Notes: a model not told the origin generated them from the sequence alone. Positions 24,190 through 37,625 are shown, counted from the stretch's first letter. The stretch: 64,000 bases of DNA from Galaxea fascicularis (GCA_948470475.1 OX419337.1:28725372-28789371); one strand, 5' to 3'. Program-made: numbers and translations.

Positions 24190-27100
24190 ACATCCAATTA
24201 CAGCGCAACACGAAAGCAAAACATTTAAAGATTTCTAGTGAAAACTCGATTTTCTGAAGAGACACTGAATAAAAATTTGTTTTAAGGGAGTACAGATGTA
24301 AAATAAATGGGTAAAAATTGGTCACTTGGGTAAAATGCTCGAAAATCCGTAGCCAACAGCATTCAATAGCGTAACAACAAACTGAAACTTTGCTCAAGTC
24401 TATTCGACTATAACTCTTACAGTTGATTAATAATAAGCTTAAATTCAAACGCAGGGGTTTCGGTAACATTTTTAACTACCGGATTCATCAATTAAACAAG
24501 CAGACGTCAGACTTCAAAAAAATTATTATTTTGTGTGAACCATTGGGCGTTACTACCGGACTTTTCATGCTAAACAACCGGACGTTACGTCCGGCGTCCG
24601 GCCTCAAACGAAACCCCTGCAAACGCCTGATTACTTTTACGTTTGAATGAATCTTAACAGTGTTATGAGAAAGAATTCCGACGGGAAACGGGAAGAAAAT
24701 ACTGAAAAACTTAAAGCAAAGTGTGAGCTCGGAAATCCCCAAAACTTGTAATAAAACTAAAAAGCTCAACCTTTAAGCTTAAATTCAAATGGTGGCACTG
24801 AATAAAACAAAGCCGGTATATTTTAAAACTCTTATTTTAAACCATTTAACTGATCGAATACTTGCCTTTTTCGACCAAACTTTCTCCCTGCACTCAACTA
24901 CTGTGAGTAGTTAATAAAACACGTCCTTTTTGAACAACCTTGCGTCATGAATGACTTTTCCACTCTAACTCAGTTACATTTTCCTGCCGAGACGGTCGCC
25001 GAGACCTCCGGAACCAATCAAATGGGAGAATTTGCTGGATTCCGCCCGCTCGATTGAACTAGCTGCTCGGTTTTTAAAAATTGTAATGTTTTGTTCGTGT
25101 TCATTTAGGCTTGAAATGAGTAATAAACCAATACATACCAATTTGCTCTCCTGGTAAACTTCGGAAAATATTCACTTCCTCTTAAATCGATGAAGCTTGC
25201 AATATGTCGCCTTTATTTGTTGTAAACAAACACACATCATATTTTTGAAACCCTTGCGGAATTATTTCGGTTTTTGAGTACACTGCCGTGTTAATTTCAA
25301 AGCATGTTTTTTCATCCGGCTGAGAATTCTCAGTTGGGGATTAGTTCCAAGGGGCGGAAAAAAGAGCGACCGAGGGAAATAAGGTTTTTGATGCGCCCGG
25401 TGTTTGTCACTATAGACTGAAAATATAGGAGTCGCAGTGCTAACGGATAATTTGACATGGCCTCCCTGCCGTGGGTTAGTGACTACAGCTTAATGACGTC
25501 TCTCAAATTTCGCTCTCACAAGCTTGTCATCAAGCGATTTTCGGCATCTGAATGATATGATAGGGGGCGTTTTTTAATGGCTTTCAGCAGGTCTTGATTT
25601 TGAATTAAAATCTCGGGCTGTTGTGTGAAATCTAATATGCTCATCAATAGTTTTAACCCAACGCAATGGCCCCGATACAAAAAAGTGGCATGTTCACTTA
25701 AGGTTACTTAACAAGGGGTGTGGAAAGCATCTGTTTGTTCAAGATGTTGAGCACTTTGCGAAGATGGATCAGTGTATCACAAGCATTTATAAGAAAGTCA
25801 CACGTTTCCCATTCGAGTTGTTGAAAAATGATGCCTCTTCTCTTAAACTACATGTACTTAACCAAAACGTTTTCCTGCCTCTTGGAACCTAATTGTAGGG
25901 GATCGGGGAATCATATTTCGGCAGTTGTTTAGACAATTTTGATTCACAAGAAGACAAAACCATATTACCCTTATACGTTTCATTTCTCCGTCATATTTTA
26001 ACGTTACCTGGACTTGAAATTTATGTGTCTAAGTGCATATTGTTATGATAGCATTTGCGCATCAATTACTGTTTATAGCGGAGTACGTTGGGAAGTGATA
26101 TTTCTATCAATCCAGACACTGCTGAATTTGCGCGTATAGGAACGGCCTATTGTAAAATCTTCAAGTTTACGAATCGTTATGCACAAGCTTAAGATACCGT
26201 CAATCTTTCATAATTTCATGCTGTGTATAACACTAGAAGTTATTAAACTTTTAATCTGTATACCTCACTGGCTATATTTTTTAAATGATGTCGGTTAGTA
26301 GTGTAGCACCCAACATTCGGCCCTACCAACATCTGCCCGTGTTTGATAGATTTGTTTGAAAATTGAGAACTTCGTGTCCGTTAAGGCGTTACTTCCATAG
26401 CATACGAACCGGAAAACATTCAGTAAACGGTTGTTTTGAAAAAGGAGTCTCCAACGTGGACTAGAAACCTAAGAAATCAGGATTCTTTCCGTGTTACTTA
26501 AGAACTGCAAATACGAAGGATCTCGAAAAGTGATGATGTAACAGCTTTTAGTGAAGTGACTAGAAAGCATGCCTTACAATGTTTTCGATAGGTTGCAATC
26601 GTTTTTCAGTTGGATAGTGAAACGAATGAAAAGAGATAAACGCGCCGTTGAATAACATGCAAACCTTCTCAAATCTTCTTAGTTTTCAAATACCAACTAT
26701 GTAAAGCGCATTTGTGAATGAGGAACGTGCGAAAAGTATCTTAAGCATTTCAGTGTCTTTCAGAGGGGTCCATCCATTGTATAACAAATGCAACTTTGGT
26801 CTTTGGTCTTTTCGCAAGTAACCTAGCGATTGAAAAACTGTTTTGTTTTAAGTCATATTTCTTCTGAATGGCAATTTATATGACAGGAACGTTACGAGTT
26901 GTACCAGCCTAGTTCCGGCATACCATTTTCAATCTCAGTGAACACGGTTTTTAAAAACCTCGCAGGGAATATAAATGAAAATCAAAACTTTGTAGGTTAC
27001 GTACAACAAATGTTGTTAACTGTGAATTTACTACAACTAGGAAAATACAGCCCCCAGGGAAGCTTTTATTTTATTTTCATTTGTTAGGAAATTCATTGAA

Positions 27101-30100
27101 AAGGTGAATTCACATATCCCATCCTTCTTCTCTTTTTAAATTTTAAAAGTCTAACGCAAATATACGTCCCTGAATTCGTAACTGGGGATCCATTCTGGCT
27201 CATGTCCCCACAATCATGATCATGTTGCACGAACTTCGGATCTGGCAATCTCCCTACCTTTGTAATTATACAGATGTCGTATAGAGTCATTGTTTTGCTG
27301 ATGAAAAGCTTTTTATGTGGCACTCTCGCTAACATGATACCATTAATATGGTCACGTAAAATCCCTTTTTTACTAGCCTATAGCCTACATATTCACGTAG
27401 ATCAGTTTTCTTCCAAGTATACTGCGGCAATTTTTAGTGGCGCAATCTATAAAAGACGCTTCGTTTGTTCCAGCAGTTTTACCATTACCACCGTTTCAAA
27501 GCAACTGTCATTCAGTTATTGTTTTCTTTTTGTGTTTTCGTAGTTTCCTCACCAAAAGATTAATTCGAACTCCCCTTGTCTGACTTGCATAAATCACTGA
27601 GTATGCCTAACTTGTAAATGACGCTTACAGTTTTGGTTATGTGCTAGGGTTGCTACTCAAGAAATATATAAGTCGAATTACTTATTAGTTACCTTGGTTT
27701 CTTAGTCCGTAAATTTCTTTAGCAATGAACTTTGTACAAACAATTTGTAAGCAAATGAACCCTGTAGCAAATTCCTTTTACAATGACATTTTGCCAGGGA
27801 AAAACAGATTCATGAAAATATAGTTGTGAGGTTATCAGTTTTCTAAAAGGGTCAGGGCAAATTTTTTTTGAATTGAGATAAGTCTAGCCACTTGGAAGTT
27901 TGCTGTAGTACAGTTGTAGCTCCATCTTTTAAATATTTTTGGAGATTTTTGTTAATCTAATCCTTTTTTCTTCACCTATTAAAAGTTATTTTAATTACTG
28001 AAAGAGAAAAAAAAAGAACAATGGGCTATCACCTTGTCTGCAATTTTTCCTGAACTGTATGGCAATGAACTATAAAAATGAAAACGAATAGAAAAACACC
28101 TTAACACACAAATTTACTTCCAAGGTCTGCCATTATCTTATTCATTTGAAAAAACCTGCAAATAACACGAAGCCTTGGAGCAATTAAGGTTTCTTTGGTT
28201 TTGCATATTAATTTTTTATCCTCTTTCAATCATAAAAAATAAACGTTGCTGGTTTTAAAAACACCACTCTAAAGGCGATTATAACTTTTAAGTCAGCTCA
28301 ATAACCAATACATTCGCATACATTACTACTATTTCCCAATATTTGACCGTGGAAAGCACCTGATAAAAACAGTGATTGTTTGTCGAGAGATGTTTTGTTT
28401 CATATATATCTGATATCAAAGGATTTAGCACAAATAATTATGAATTGTGGAAATTGTTTACTGGAATGAGAATCAGCCGGCACAGCAGGAAGCAACCACT
28501 CGTGCAATTCCACAATTCTGACGGAAATTGCCTTATGCAGAAGCATATGAGGTTTTCTAAACATCAACCTACAATTTAAATCTGCAAATACATCTCTGTT
28601 GTCCCCGTTCGAGTTCGAGTACATAGTAATCTTTAAGTTTTTCGGCGTCGATTCAGTGCTCGCGCGACAAGAGATGGTCTCCGTTTTTATTGCAGCGCCG
28701 GCCAAGCAACGCGAGCACTTCGAGAATCTTAATTACCTTTTTTTATGATAAAGAATATTATTTAACGCTTAATGGCTCTAAACCTAAATTCAGATTATTT
28801 TTTGCCAGTAGGACTGAGAATTTTCGTTGTGGGTATATCGCATGATATGACAAATAAAGCAATTTTACAGAGAAATCTTTTTGTGATTACTTCACATTTA
28901 TTGAATAAAGAAGAATTGATCAAAACAAAATGAAAAGCCTCAACTCACCCTTGAACTTGAATTTTCGGTGTGAATAGAGTGTGGCTGTAAATGGTAAACG
29001 ACACAATTCTACTGCAAAACACTTCGTACCCTAAATAATGTACCGAAGAAACAAGAAGTGTAAATTAATTTCGGGTCTGCACCTGCCCGTACAACAATAT
29101 CATTTTCTTGATGATATAGCCTCTGATTCGTCGACAGATTCCGTTGTTGATTGAAAGGTTTTACATAATATCGTAAATTAGTGACGTTCGGTTTCTTTGA
29201 GCCGGATTCTGGGTATTGCGCTTCCGAAGTATGGGGAGGGGGGGGATGTCAAAGAAATATTCTTGGGAATCTGAGGGTAATATCACTAATTGTCGAAGAG
29301 CATACAATTCAACGTATTCATAAAACTTCGGTATATACTCTGATTTATGCTTTGTCAAACACTAGTAATTCCTCATTGATGTTGTGCTTAAAAACTGTAA
29401 ACGACCCATATGCTCAGCATGAGCTATCGCGTTTTTCTGACCGTGCAAAATCATCATATCGATCATTAGTTAAAACTGTGAGACCCTCCTGAAAAAGTAT
29501 CGTAAACCTAAACATGAGTTTTTCGGTATATCATATAAGAAAGAACAAATTAAACTACAATATTGGTTATCATTCTTGTTCACTTTATTTTTTTATTATT
29601 ATTGCTGTTTTTACAAAAAGTTTTAATTAATTTAATACTCGCAAACCTATATTTTAAACCTTAACGATAAATTGTATCCTTCCGCTTTGCGAAAAAAAAA
29701 GTAATTTTGATTAATTCCTTGCCAAACGTATGTTTGTATTTTGGAGGAAAATATCGGAGCAGTTTGTGTAATTTGGTGGCATAAACAGACCAAAACTAAG
29801 TAGTTATTCAACATAGATGGCTTTGTGATTGGATAAACTCTTAGATATCTGTCAAAACCTGGACAAAGAATCGAGGTAATTTAATATGTGAGATTAGCCT
29901 CAAGGCATACTTTATCATTGCGTCAATCCGACGAAGAATATTGCAATGTACAAGTTATAACATTAGGTAGATCCGGCAATTTCAAGGAAACTTGGCGGTT
30001 GTTACTCACTGTAACGTACGCACGAAACATTGTATGTAAACACAAGCATGCGAATTGTAGTGAAGGTATTAGAAAGTAAAATTGTGACGAGTTTCGTCTG

Positions 30101-30480
30101 TTATTTTATTGTCTTAGTCCACAGTGCGAAATATTGTAGATCACTTCGATCTTTGCATGTTTGTGGGTTAGCGTGTATGACTTTGCTATCAATATGAACA
30201 TTATGACAGTGATGTTAAGTGGCAAATATTAACTGGTGTCACATCAGAGAACACAAATTAAACTAAACCAATTTTCATGACCGAAAACTAAAAGTTAAAC
30301 TGAAAACTCAGCCGGAAAGATTAAATGATTCACCACCGATAGGAATCAAACTTCAACCAATTTCATAATAGCATGGTGCTACTTTTTCGGATGTTTGTGA
30401 TGTGGAGATTTACGTCTGTGTCTAAAGATCGTCCTTGGCTGAGAATCAAGAAAGACTTGGACAAATGGAATAGGGGTTAA
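24190..30480. other. Non-coding DNA, no gene recognised
   Basis: AT-rich, with scattered short ORFs of no known family. The only compositional outlier noticed is a CpG-rich patch near 28600-28720. No clear repeats or RNA genes noticed. Confidence 0.45.
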
Positions 30481-30489
30481 TGCATTAAC

Positions 30490-30875
30490 AACCCGTCAAA
30501 CGTACAAGCCGAAACGCTGAAATTTTAAGAGATAAAAAAAAAAGTAAAATAAAAATTTCAGCTATTATTTTAAAAGCTGAAATTAAGAAAACGCGATTAA
30601 AAGAAATATAATCCTTAAGTTGTTATTCAGCAAACGAAAAAATACCTAGGTTTTCTTGCCTTAATCTTGTTAACTTTGTTAAAAACGCTGCATAACTCTG
30701 CCCGTTAAAAGTACAAAGAAAAAGCTGAAATTTCAAGATGTAGTATTATCCTTCTTTTTTAATTAAAAAATCCCTGCAATTTAAGGCTTTGGGTTGTTAT
30801 TCAGCCGGCAAAAAAAATATTCAGTTTTCAGTGCCTTAATCGTATTAACTTGGTTAAAAACGCTTTGAGTTATAT
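30490..30875. repeat. Degenerate direct repeat
   Basis: CCGTCAAACGTACAAGCCGA and AGCTGAAATTTCAAG-like words at about 30491-30690 recur at about 30699-30870, together with GTTGTTATTCAGC and GTTAAAAACGCT. Spacing differs between the halves (about 208 and 172 bp), so the copies have diverged by indels. Confidence 0.6.
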
Positions 30876-30879
30876 TTGC

Positions 30880-32570
30880 TTGTAGATGTTCTTCCCTTTT
30901 ATCAGTAGAATGAGAGAAAGCTTCACCCTTGAGAGAGCTCGCTCACGGGGTATGCTCCCCGTTTGATTTTTCTCAAAATTTGGTCACTCAGACTCAAATC
31001 AAATTAGGCGTCTTTGTGGCCGGTCCTAACTCAAACAATAGCCATCTTGAAACATTTCCGCATTACAATTCAATGTCAGTGCCTGTGCTGACAAATTTTG
31101 AACTGAGAGGTCGTGAACTGTTCGGCTGTCTCCGGAGTTTCCGATCGCCCGACGAGAATGTTAAAGTTCTGTACGGTTTTCTGATTCTTTCTTGGTGTTA
31201 GAACCCTCGCTTGGAATTGTTCGTTCTTGGAAATGTTCTTTCGTTGCGTCTCAAACAACAAGGCTTTGAAACCAATCTACTTCAGAAATCATTTAATAAA
31301 TTCTTCAATCGCCATGCATCGAAAAGTATGGTGCAAGCCTGCATGAAATGAGATTAGCAACCCATGATTGAATTGAAGTATCGTATCCTTACTGACTCCC
31401 CTTGGATGGTTATTTTAAGGCAGCTCAATTTAAAGCATTTTTCTTGGCATTAGTAAAAGGATCTTAATCTCTTTTTAGATTTCCTAGTTTTTGTGATGTC
31501 ATTCAGCACATGAAATGTTTTTCCTAGCTCGTACTCCGTTGAATAAAGTGACAACACGGAGTCAGCTAAATTTTTTCTCTTCCAAACTACAAAATTTTAC
31601 TGTTAACATAGTACCAAGCATGACGGCGCAAGATTAATTTGAGTTTCGTGTTTGGAGAAACCTTAAAGTTTTCACCTGACACTTTATACCAATGCTCAAA
31701 AGGTCACGTTTACTTTTAGTGCAACTCCAAGAACCGTAAGTTGCGCTCTTAAAATAAGTAGTTTCTACGCGCCATCGGAAAGAAAGGGCCAAATGTTTAG
31801 TTTCATACTATGTACGGACTTTATTTAAAAGGCATCTTTGATTCCTTGTGTCTATAAAAGGAAAAGAGTTTAGGACTTTTGGGCTGAACGGGGATAGATA
31901 TCTAATCGATCAGGTTTTAAATAGCCTCTATATTTTGGTATAAATTCCGAAGGAAACCCCGGCCTCCCAGGTGAGAACAAACGACGTTAGGGCAATCACT
32001 CAGTGATGATATTTTTGTATCATTACATCCGATCTAAAGAGGATTTCTAAAGTGAGCAGTATGAACAACACAATGCTTGAGATTACCGAAGTCTTTCATG
32101 TAGGTATTGCTTCTTTAAGTGGTCATAAAGAGAGCCGTTTGCACATACATTGACTATTAGATTAAGAGATGCGAAAATATAACTGATATGGCCATGATAA
32201 GAACATAGCAAAAGCAAAGCAAAGGCCCTCGACAATAGTTTGCAGCATACTTAAGAAAAGGTTTATAGTACGTACTGTCTTCACAATCGATAAGGCTTAC
32301 GGAATTGAAACATGTTACAATATGGTTGAAACTGCTGCGTCAGAAACCTGAAACACAGAGATGGTATTAGCTGAACGATGGCCGGAGTCACTGAAAGCTA
32401 CAGTAGTCGGAAATAAAACGGGCCGCATGTTTGGTTCCACGCTCCAATTTGTAAGCTACCGCATGCGTTGTGTCATACAATCGCCAGCTTTGAAACACTC
32501 CATTTAAATTATACAAGCATGTATGGAACATACACAAAATGGTTACCAAATGAGCACCATCGATATTAGA
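30880..32570. other. Non-coding DNA, no gene recognised
   Basis: Short ORFs on both strands overlap at 30929-31261 without known motifs. Nothing else supported. Confidence 0.45.
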
Positions 32571-32574
32571 AACC

Positions 32575-32775
32575 AGGGCCGTAGACGTTTGGCACAGAGA
32601 CGAGACAGCGAGAGTCGCTAGGGGGCTCTGGGGGCATCCTCCTTCTGAAAATTTTGAAATCTTGACGCCGTGAAAGGCTGTTTTCAGTATTTTTATAAGG
32701 GTCAGAAGGTATTTCTTCAGAACAACAAACTCGCTCACGCGTAAGACGAGGCAAGTGCCTCGTCTTGCCTCGTAC
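32575..32775. repeat. Probable transposon-derived fragment with a 20-bp palindrome
   Basis: The phrase GGGCCGTAG, then GGGGGCTCTGGGGGCATCCT and AAAATTTTGAAATC, resembles a widespread invertebrate repeat that I recall only in outline. A perfect 20-bp palindrome, GACGAGGCAAGTGCCTCGTC, lies at 32745-32764. The 160-codon minus-strand open frame (32388-32870) crosses it and is probably not a gene. Confidence 0.4.
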
Positions 32776-32879
32776 ACTGGCGACAAAAATAAATCCAAAA
32801 ACGTCTCCCCGTTGGTAGTAGAAGCAACTTTCAGTTCGACTCCAATGTCGGCATTTTGTTGAATAAACAAACTATGGCT

Positions 32880-35240
32880 TTCGATTTTCCCCTAGACACT
32901 TACATCAAGCTTTAACATATTACACTTTTGAGGAACGAAAGAACGGCCTACAACGGCGCAAGCACTGAAAAGCCCCATAAACGCTATAAGCGGCCGAGCT
33001 TGAAAGTCTTGATTTGTGAGTTACTTGAGATCATCCAGGGAAAAAGGTCCCTGCCTTTGTCGCTAACCTTAAGGGTTAATTTGAAGGAACTAAAGCGTTA
33101 TGGTTAGTGAGAAAGGAAAAAGCGAAATACTCGTACCTTAATTTGTATGTGGTACAGACGCTTCGTCGATAGATGGTGAGCCTGTACAATCCCCCTTTTG
33201 AGTGTTTTCGTAATGTCTGCACTCTAAATGCAAGAGACCACTCGAGACAACTTCAAATAACCCTATTGCTGCATTCCTGGAATTATCGCCTAAACTCGGA
33301 TGATTTTGCCCTACGCATCCTGTCAATTCACATTTGTTTTCAGATGTCGAAACTTTTAACACAACACATAGTACTAACCGAGTAGTGGACGGAAAAACGA
33401 CAGGCTTAGACTACTGAGCCTATTGAACTGATAAGCACACATTTGGAAAACCCCTTATACCCTTAGTAGTCACGAAAGCGTAACTGACAGTAATCAGTTT
33501 CGTGTCTCTCCTTACAGTATTACTGGCTGATTAGACACTTTGGTTATGAAAGTAAACAAAATGAGCCCAAACTGAAATATTTCGATGGTTAAAAACATTC
33601 TTTGAACTATAGTGCAATACGTACCTTATAAACTTCATAGTCAAGACAATAAGCATTTGATATCACGGTCGAAAGGTCAGTTTAACTGGTTTAACTGTGA
33701 TCTTAATCCTTGTTTTGAAACTATTTTATTTGCACAGCGAGCAGATGAAAATTAGCCAAAAATTCCTCTCAACTGGTCTTCTCGTAGTTGGTGTACTAGT
33801 AGTTCAGTGGTGAAACATCAAGACATTTCATGTTCGATGATCATTTGCTTTATTATCATAACCTGTGTGTTGGCTGATATGGAGATATTGTAAGAAGAAA
33901 GTCGCCTGTGGTCACTCTTAGAGCTTAAAGGATTAATGTTATCATCTTGGATTCCGTTATTGTGAAGGAAGGGCTAGCTAATCCACTTCTTCTATCACGG
34001 ATTTCGCCTTCTGGAGAAATAGCAAAAGATGTATGCCTCATTTTTCTCCAAAATGCGGCACTTTCAGTCAACTCAAATTCTTTCTTGTTATCACAAACGT
34101 CATTCGAAACAGGTTGACGCCATGTTGATTTATAGGTCTATGAGAGTGTTAAGTTAACAGCGGGGGATGTTTTCATTTTTAGCTGCCGATTATGATTATT
34201 TAGAGAGTTATGCAGCCAGTTAGATTGAGGAGATTTTTTCATTAGAACAAAAGGCACTTTGAGCTTGCGAAGCATCCAGTCTTGTTGTTGACCCTGGGCC
34301 ACGGTTTACTTTTGTCTTAACTAGATTTATTCTTTCCACGCAAAACATTCTGGCTGGAGGACCCTTCTGTAAAGCACTGATTTAAGTTGGTATCCTTGAT
34401 AAAGATTTGGTCTTTTCCGTTAGCGACTTCCGGCGATGGATATCTCGGACATTTTAACGAAGTAACGTGTTGTAAACTTAGATCCTGGTTCAATCTTATT
34501 CTTTTATGACAAACCAAATTTAACTACCCCAGGACTCAGTGGAGAATTTAAAGAAACGTCTGGTAAAATTTTAAAGCACCTCACAGAGATAACGTCTTAC
34601 CCTTACAAGGTACCAAAACCTACTGTTTGTTTGTGACTTTGGGTGAAAGAAAAAGATCTGGAAATTTGCACTAGGGATTATATACTTAACATCAGGTTGT
34701 TGTTGAATAGTTAACACAAGCCTAACGCGATATTAAACAGTCTTTTATCTGAAGAATTGTTTTGAGCATTTGTCCTGGAAATAAAGACAGTTTTTAGACG
34801 GAACGAAAGTAAAATTTGACTTTTGTAATTGAACAACAACAACAATATTTCATTAAGTCACACTTTATCTAATTACAAAGGAACGTTATATACATCACAG
34901 GTTAATTAAAGAGAATGATAAGCTTTAGCTTGTTGGGTTTTAGGCATTCGCTGACTTTAGCAGGCTCGAGATTTACAGCTGTTTCTTCAAGAGCAGGTTA
35001 TAGTTTGCCTTTTTTTTTTGTAAATGTCATAATAAGAGGGGCATACGAGCTGAGCATACTATTACATTCGATTTGTCAGGTACGCCGGATTTTCAACCAG
35101 ATATAGGCAAGTGAACCCAAAAAAATATCGTGGTTGACAATGTCAAATGTTATATTTAGATTGGGAAAAAACCTTCACGAATATTTCCGTTATCTAGATT
35201 GGAATCTACGATATCTCTTTCTGTTCCGTACTTATCACAC
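32880..35240. other. Non-coding DNA, no gene recognised
   Basis: No domain-bearing ORF, repeat array or RNA gene noticed. Confidence 0.45.
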
Positions 35241-35299
35241 TGTGAGCTATACCACAAACTCCCACTGACTTTCGCGCGGGCTTTACGCATGCGCTCAAC

Positions 35300-35640
35300 T
35301 ATACCTAGAGGAGTCTTCGTTCCTTACTGTCATGCACCCTCCTAAATTGTGTTTTTTTGGGCATGCGCTTGAGACACCTGAGCATCTTTTCTTTTCTTGT
35401 TCTTTGGCTCACAGACGAGGTATTTCGTCGATTCATTCCTTGCTCTTTATTTCCTCTCGCTTGGCTACGTCCATTTGTCTTGTATTGTTTGGTTTTTCTA
35501 GAGATAAATTGGTGTGCGTCCCTTCGTGTTTTCTGTTATCTCCTCAATGTCTGTAAGTTCCTCTTTAGATGTCAGCGCAATGACTATCGTCTCCGCTCTT
35601 AGCCCACCAAGGCTGTTAGCCTGGAGGCTTGTTTTAAGTG
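35300..35640 (+). pseudogene. Non-LTR retrotransposon ORF2 C-terminal remnant, frameshifted
   Basis: One frame reads CFFGHALETPEHLFFSCSLA, resembling the zinc-binding tail after a reverse transcriptase. The conserved continuation (VFCYLLNVCKFLFRCQRNDY) is in another frame starting about 35400-35430, so a frameshift has broken it. The RT and endonuclease domains are absent. I recognise the LLNVCKF..QRNDYR signature from coral retroelements; family assignment is inference. Confidence 0.55.
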
Positions 35641-35739
35641 TTGTGTAGTTTCTTATAGCCTTCTAGCTCTGTTTTGGTCTTGTATTTCTTTGTCTACCCC
35701 TGAACGGTCGCACTTCTTGGCTGTACACTTCAGTTGCAC

Positions 35740-35783
35740 ATACATACATACATACATACACACACAGACACATACATAGATAC
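35740..35783. repeat. CATA microsatellite
   Basis: ACATACATACATACATACAC followed by imperfect CACA/CATA units. Confidence 0.9.
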
Positions 35784-36474
35784 AAACGATCAGGAGCACC
35801 CATAGGGAGTTGAATGTTATCAAACGGTTGCCAGTTTTAAAACGATGAAAGTTTAAGGCATATGCTTGTGGGGTCGTGTATATAGGACGCCTCAGATACA
35901 TGTTAAAGGCCAGTTAAAAACATGTTAAAGCGAATATTATCTTTAAAATAATATTGAAAAGAATAATGTGATTATATGATTTAAATGAGATAAAATACAG
36001 ACTTACAATTTTAAATAAATAACTATTACAGTGAAAGTCAATCATAAAATCTAAAAACATTCGAAATCTTGATAAAATCTGGGAAGCGACTGAAAGGACT
36101 GAGCGCTGAAATCTAAATCGTTGATATACCTGTCCTTCTTCACGTTACGACAAAAAGCCATAAATTGGGAACCCGTATAATACATACAGACGATACATAA
36201 GATGGCACCTCTATGGCTAATTGAGTTTTTAAGAAAGTACAAATTGAAGTGAGGCACCGTGATCCTATTACTCCTTATTAAATCGAAAGCGGCACAAGAC
36301 TTGTTAGATGATTCGGAAGGAGCTTCGTCACTAACTAATTACCTTGTAATATAATTTAATTACTCGAAGCTTATACATATAACTTAAAGTACTCCACTTA
36401 GAATGTCGGTAGACGTCAGCAGACTGTAGATAATTCTTGCCGCTCTACGGGTTAAGTATCTCCAAGGAATTTAG

Positions 36475-36717
36475 TTGTCTTTTGTTCTCGTTTTTCTTAC
36501 CCTGTTCGGTTGCCTTTATTGGTTGTACTGTTCAGTGGGATTTCTCCCCTGTCTTTTCTGTGCTGTCTGTCTTTCCGTGCTCTTTAGTGAGGCGGTGTTT
36601 AACTCCCCGGTGAAGTTGGCGGGCCGGCGTTGTATGAAGGTCCCTCTCACTTGGCGGTGTTTAAGGTCTTTTTCGGTCCTTTGGGGTTAGTAAGCCTTGC
36701 ACTATGCTTGCTCAACA
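36475..36717 (+). mobile_element. 3' end of a non-LTR retrotransposon
   Basis: GC-richer T-rich block ending GCACTATGCTTGCTCAACAC, immediately followed by an (AAT)n tract. I recognise this as a recurrent coral retroelement 3' tail. It lies on the same strand as, and 0.85 kb downstream of, the ORF2 remnant; whether both come from one insertion is unclear. Confidence 0.5.
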
Positions 36718-36718
36718 C

Positions 36719-36775
36719 CAAATAATAATAATAATAATAGTGGTAATCATAATTATAATCATAATCATAATAAAC
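36719..36775. repeat. AAT/AATC microsatellite tail
   Basis: AATAATAATAATAATAATAG then imperfect AATCAT units, consistent with a retrotransposon tail. Confidence 0.85.
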
Positions 36776-37089
36776 AACAGAAAAAGTTCAGATAACAACA
36801 ATCACTGTACATTTCACTTTGCCCACAATGTACTTACTTAAATTTCTTTAGATCTCAAAGATATTTGACATTGGCGCAAATATCATTTTCTCCTTCATAT
36901 TTAATTATCTCCTTTGTTTGAAATCCACTACCACAGAAATCGTAGTTCCTTTGCAATTTCGTCGTTCCAATAATAAATAAATATCTATTTATTTGAGACT
37001 CCAACAGGCAACTTGGTTAACCTGTGTTCTGCCCCAGTTTGTTACGGTCGTCTTTATCACAGAAGAGACTAGGTCAGAGTGCAGTTAAA

Positions 37090-37124
37090 ATGGCGAGATG
37101 ACGAAAGCTTTCTTTGTAATTTAA
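37090..37124 (+). promoter_or_regulatory. Two possible upstream ORFs in the DDHD1-like 5' leader
   Basis: About 150 bp before the start codon, ATG 37090 in an AAAATGG context opens a three-codon ORF (Met-Ala-Arg-stop). ATG 37098, overlapping its stop, opens an eight-codon ORF ending at 37124. If the transcript begins upstream of 37090 these could dampen translation. The transcription start is not visible. Confidence 0.3.
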
Positions 37125-37246
37125 TTTATTTTAATTTAAAGGGAAAGAGGAAGACAAAGTTATTGTTGGCTTAGATCCAAGCCCAGTTATTTTCCACATG
37201 TAAATTGTAAAAGTGAGGTTTTGTAAGGAAAGTTACAAACTGAACT

Positions 37247-37625
37247 ATGACTGACAGTGGCGGGGAAGATCAACCTCCGAAGAAAACTGGTTCGCCGTCG
37301 AAACCTCCAAGACCTCCCCCACCGTCGAATTCTTCCCAAACGCAGCGTCCTCCGAGTATAAAACAACATTTAGAGGCCTTGCAAGGCCTTAAACCCGAGC
37401 GAGTCCGTTGGTTTGAGAAGGACGACAAAAAATGGGTGCCTTTTAATGGTAGTGACTCGCTAGCCATTGAGCATTGCTACCAACAAATAAAAGCACTGGA
37501 AAGCAGATTTGAAGACAGCACCAAGATCCTTAATTCGTCATCGATTTACGAAATGCCAACTGTTAAAGGAGGTCTGTACGAGGTGGATGTTGTTGCTCGT
37601 GAATGCAAACCTATTTACTGGAAAG
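37247..37625 (+). CDS. DDHD1: DDHD1-like exon 1 (start codon, Pro-rich tail, first WWE-like half)
   Basis: Starts at ATG 37247 and encodes residues 1-126. The Pro-rich stretch is followed by [16 protein letters not shown] and GGLYEVDVV, both typical of the DDHD1 N-terminal region. Two donors are possible. GTTTGT at 37626 (used here, phase 1) joins to 38765 and gives WKGKSLTVW. The stronger-looking GTAAGT at 37630 (phase 2) joins to an acceptor ending at 38771 and gives WKGFLTVW. Both keep frame and differ by one residue. Confidence 0.88.

Noticed and set aside
32388..32870. 160-codon minus-strand ORF, the longest in the window
   Set aside because: It crosses a repeat-like block and a palindrome, overlaps another same-strand ORF in a second frame, and shows no domain or splice logic. 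Length alone is not enough.
35653..35901. Minus-strand ORF with a VCVCMYVCMYV stretch
   Set aside because: Translation of the CATA microsatellite.
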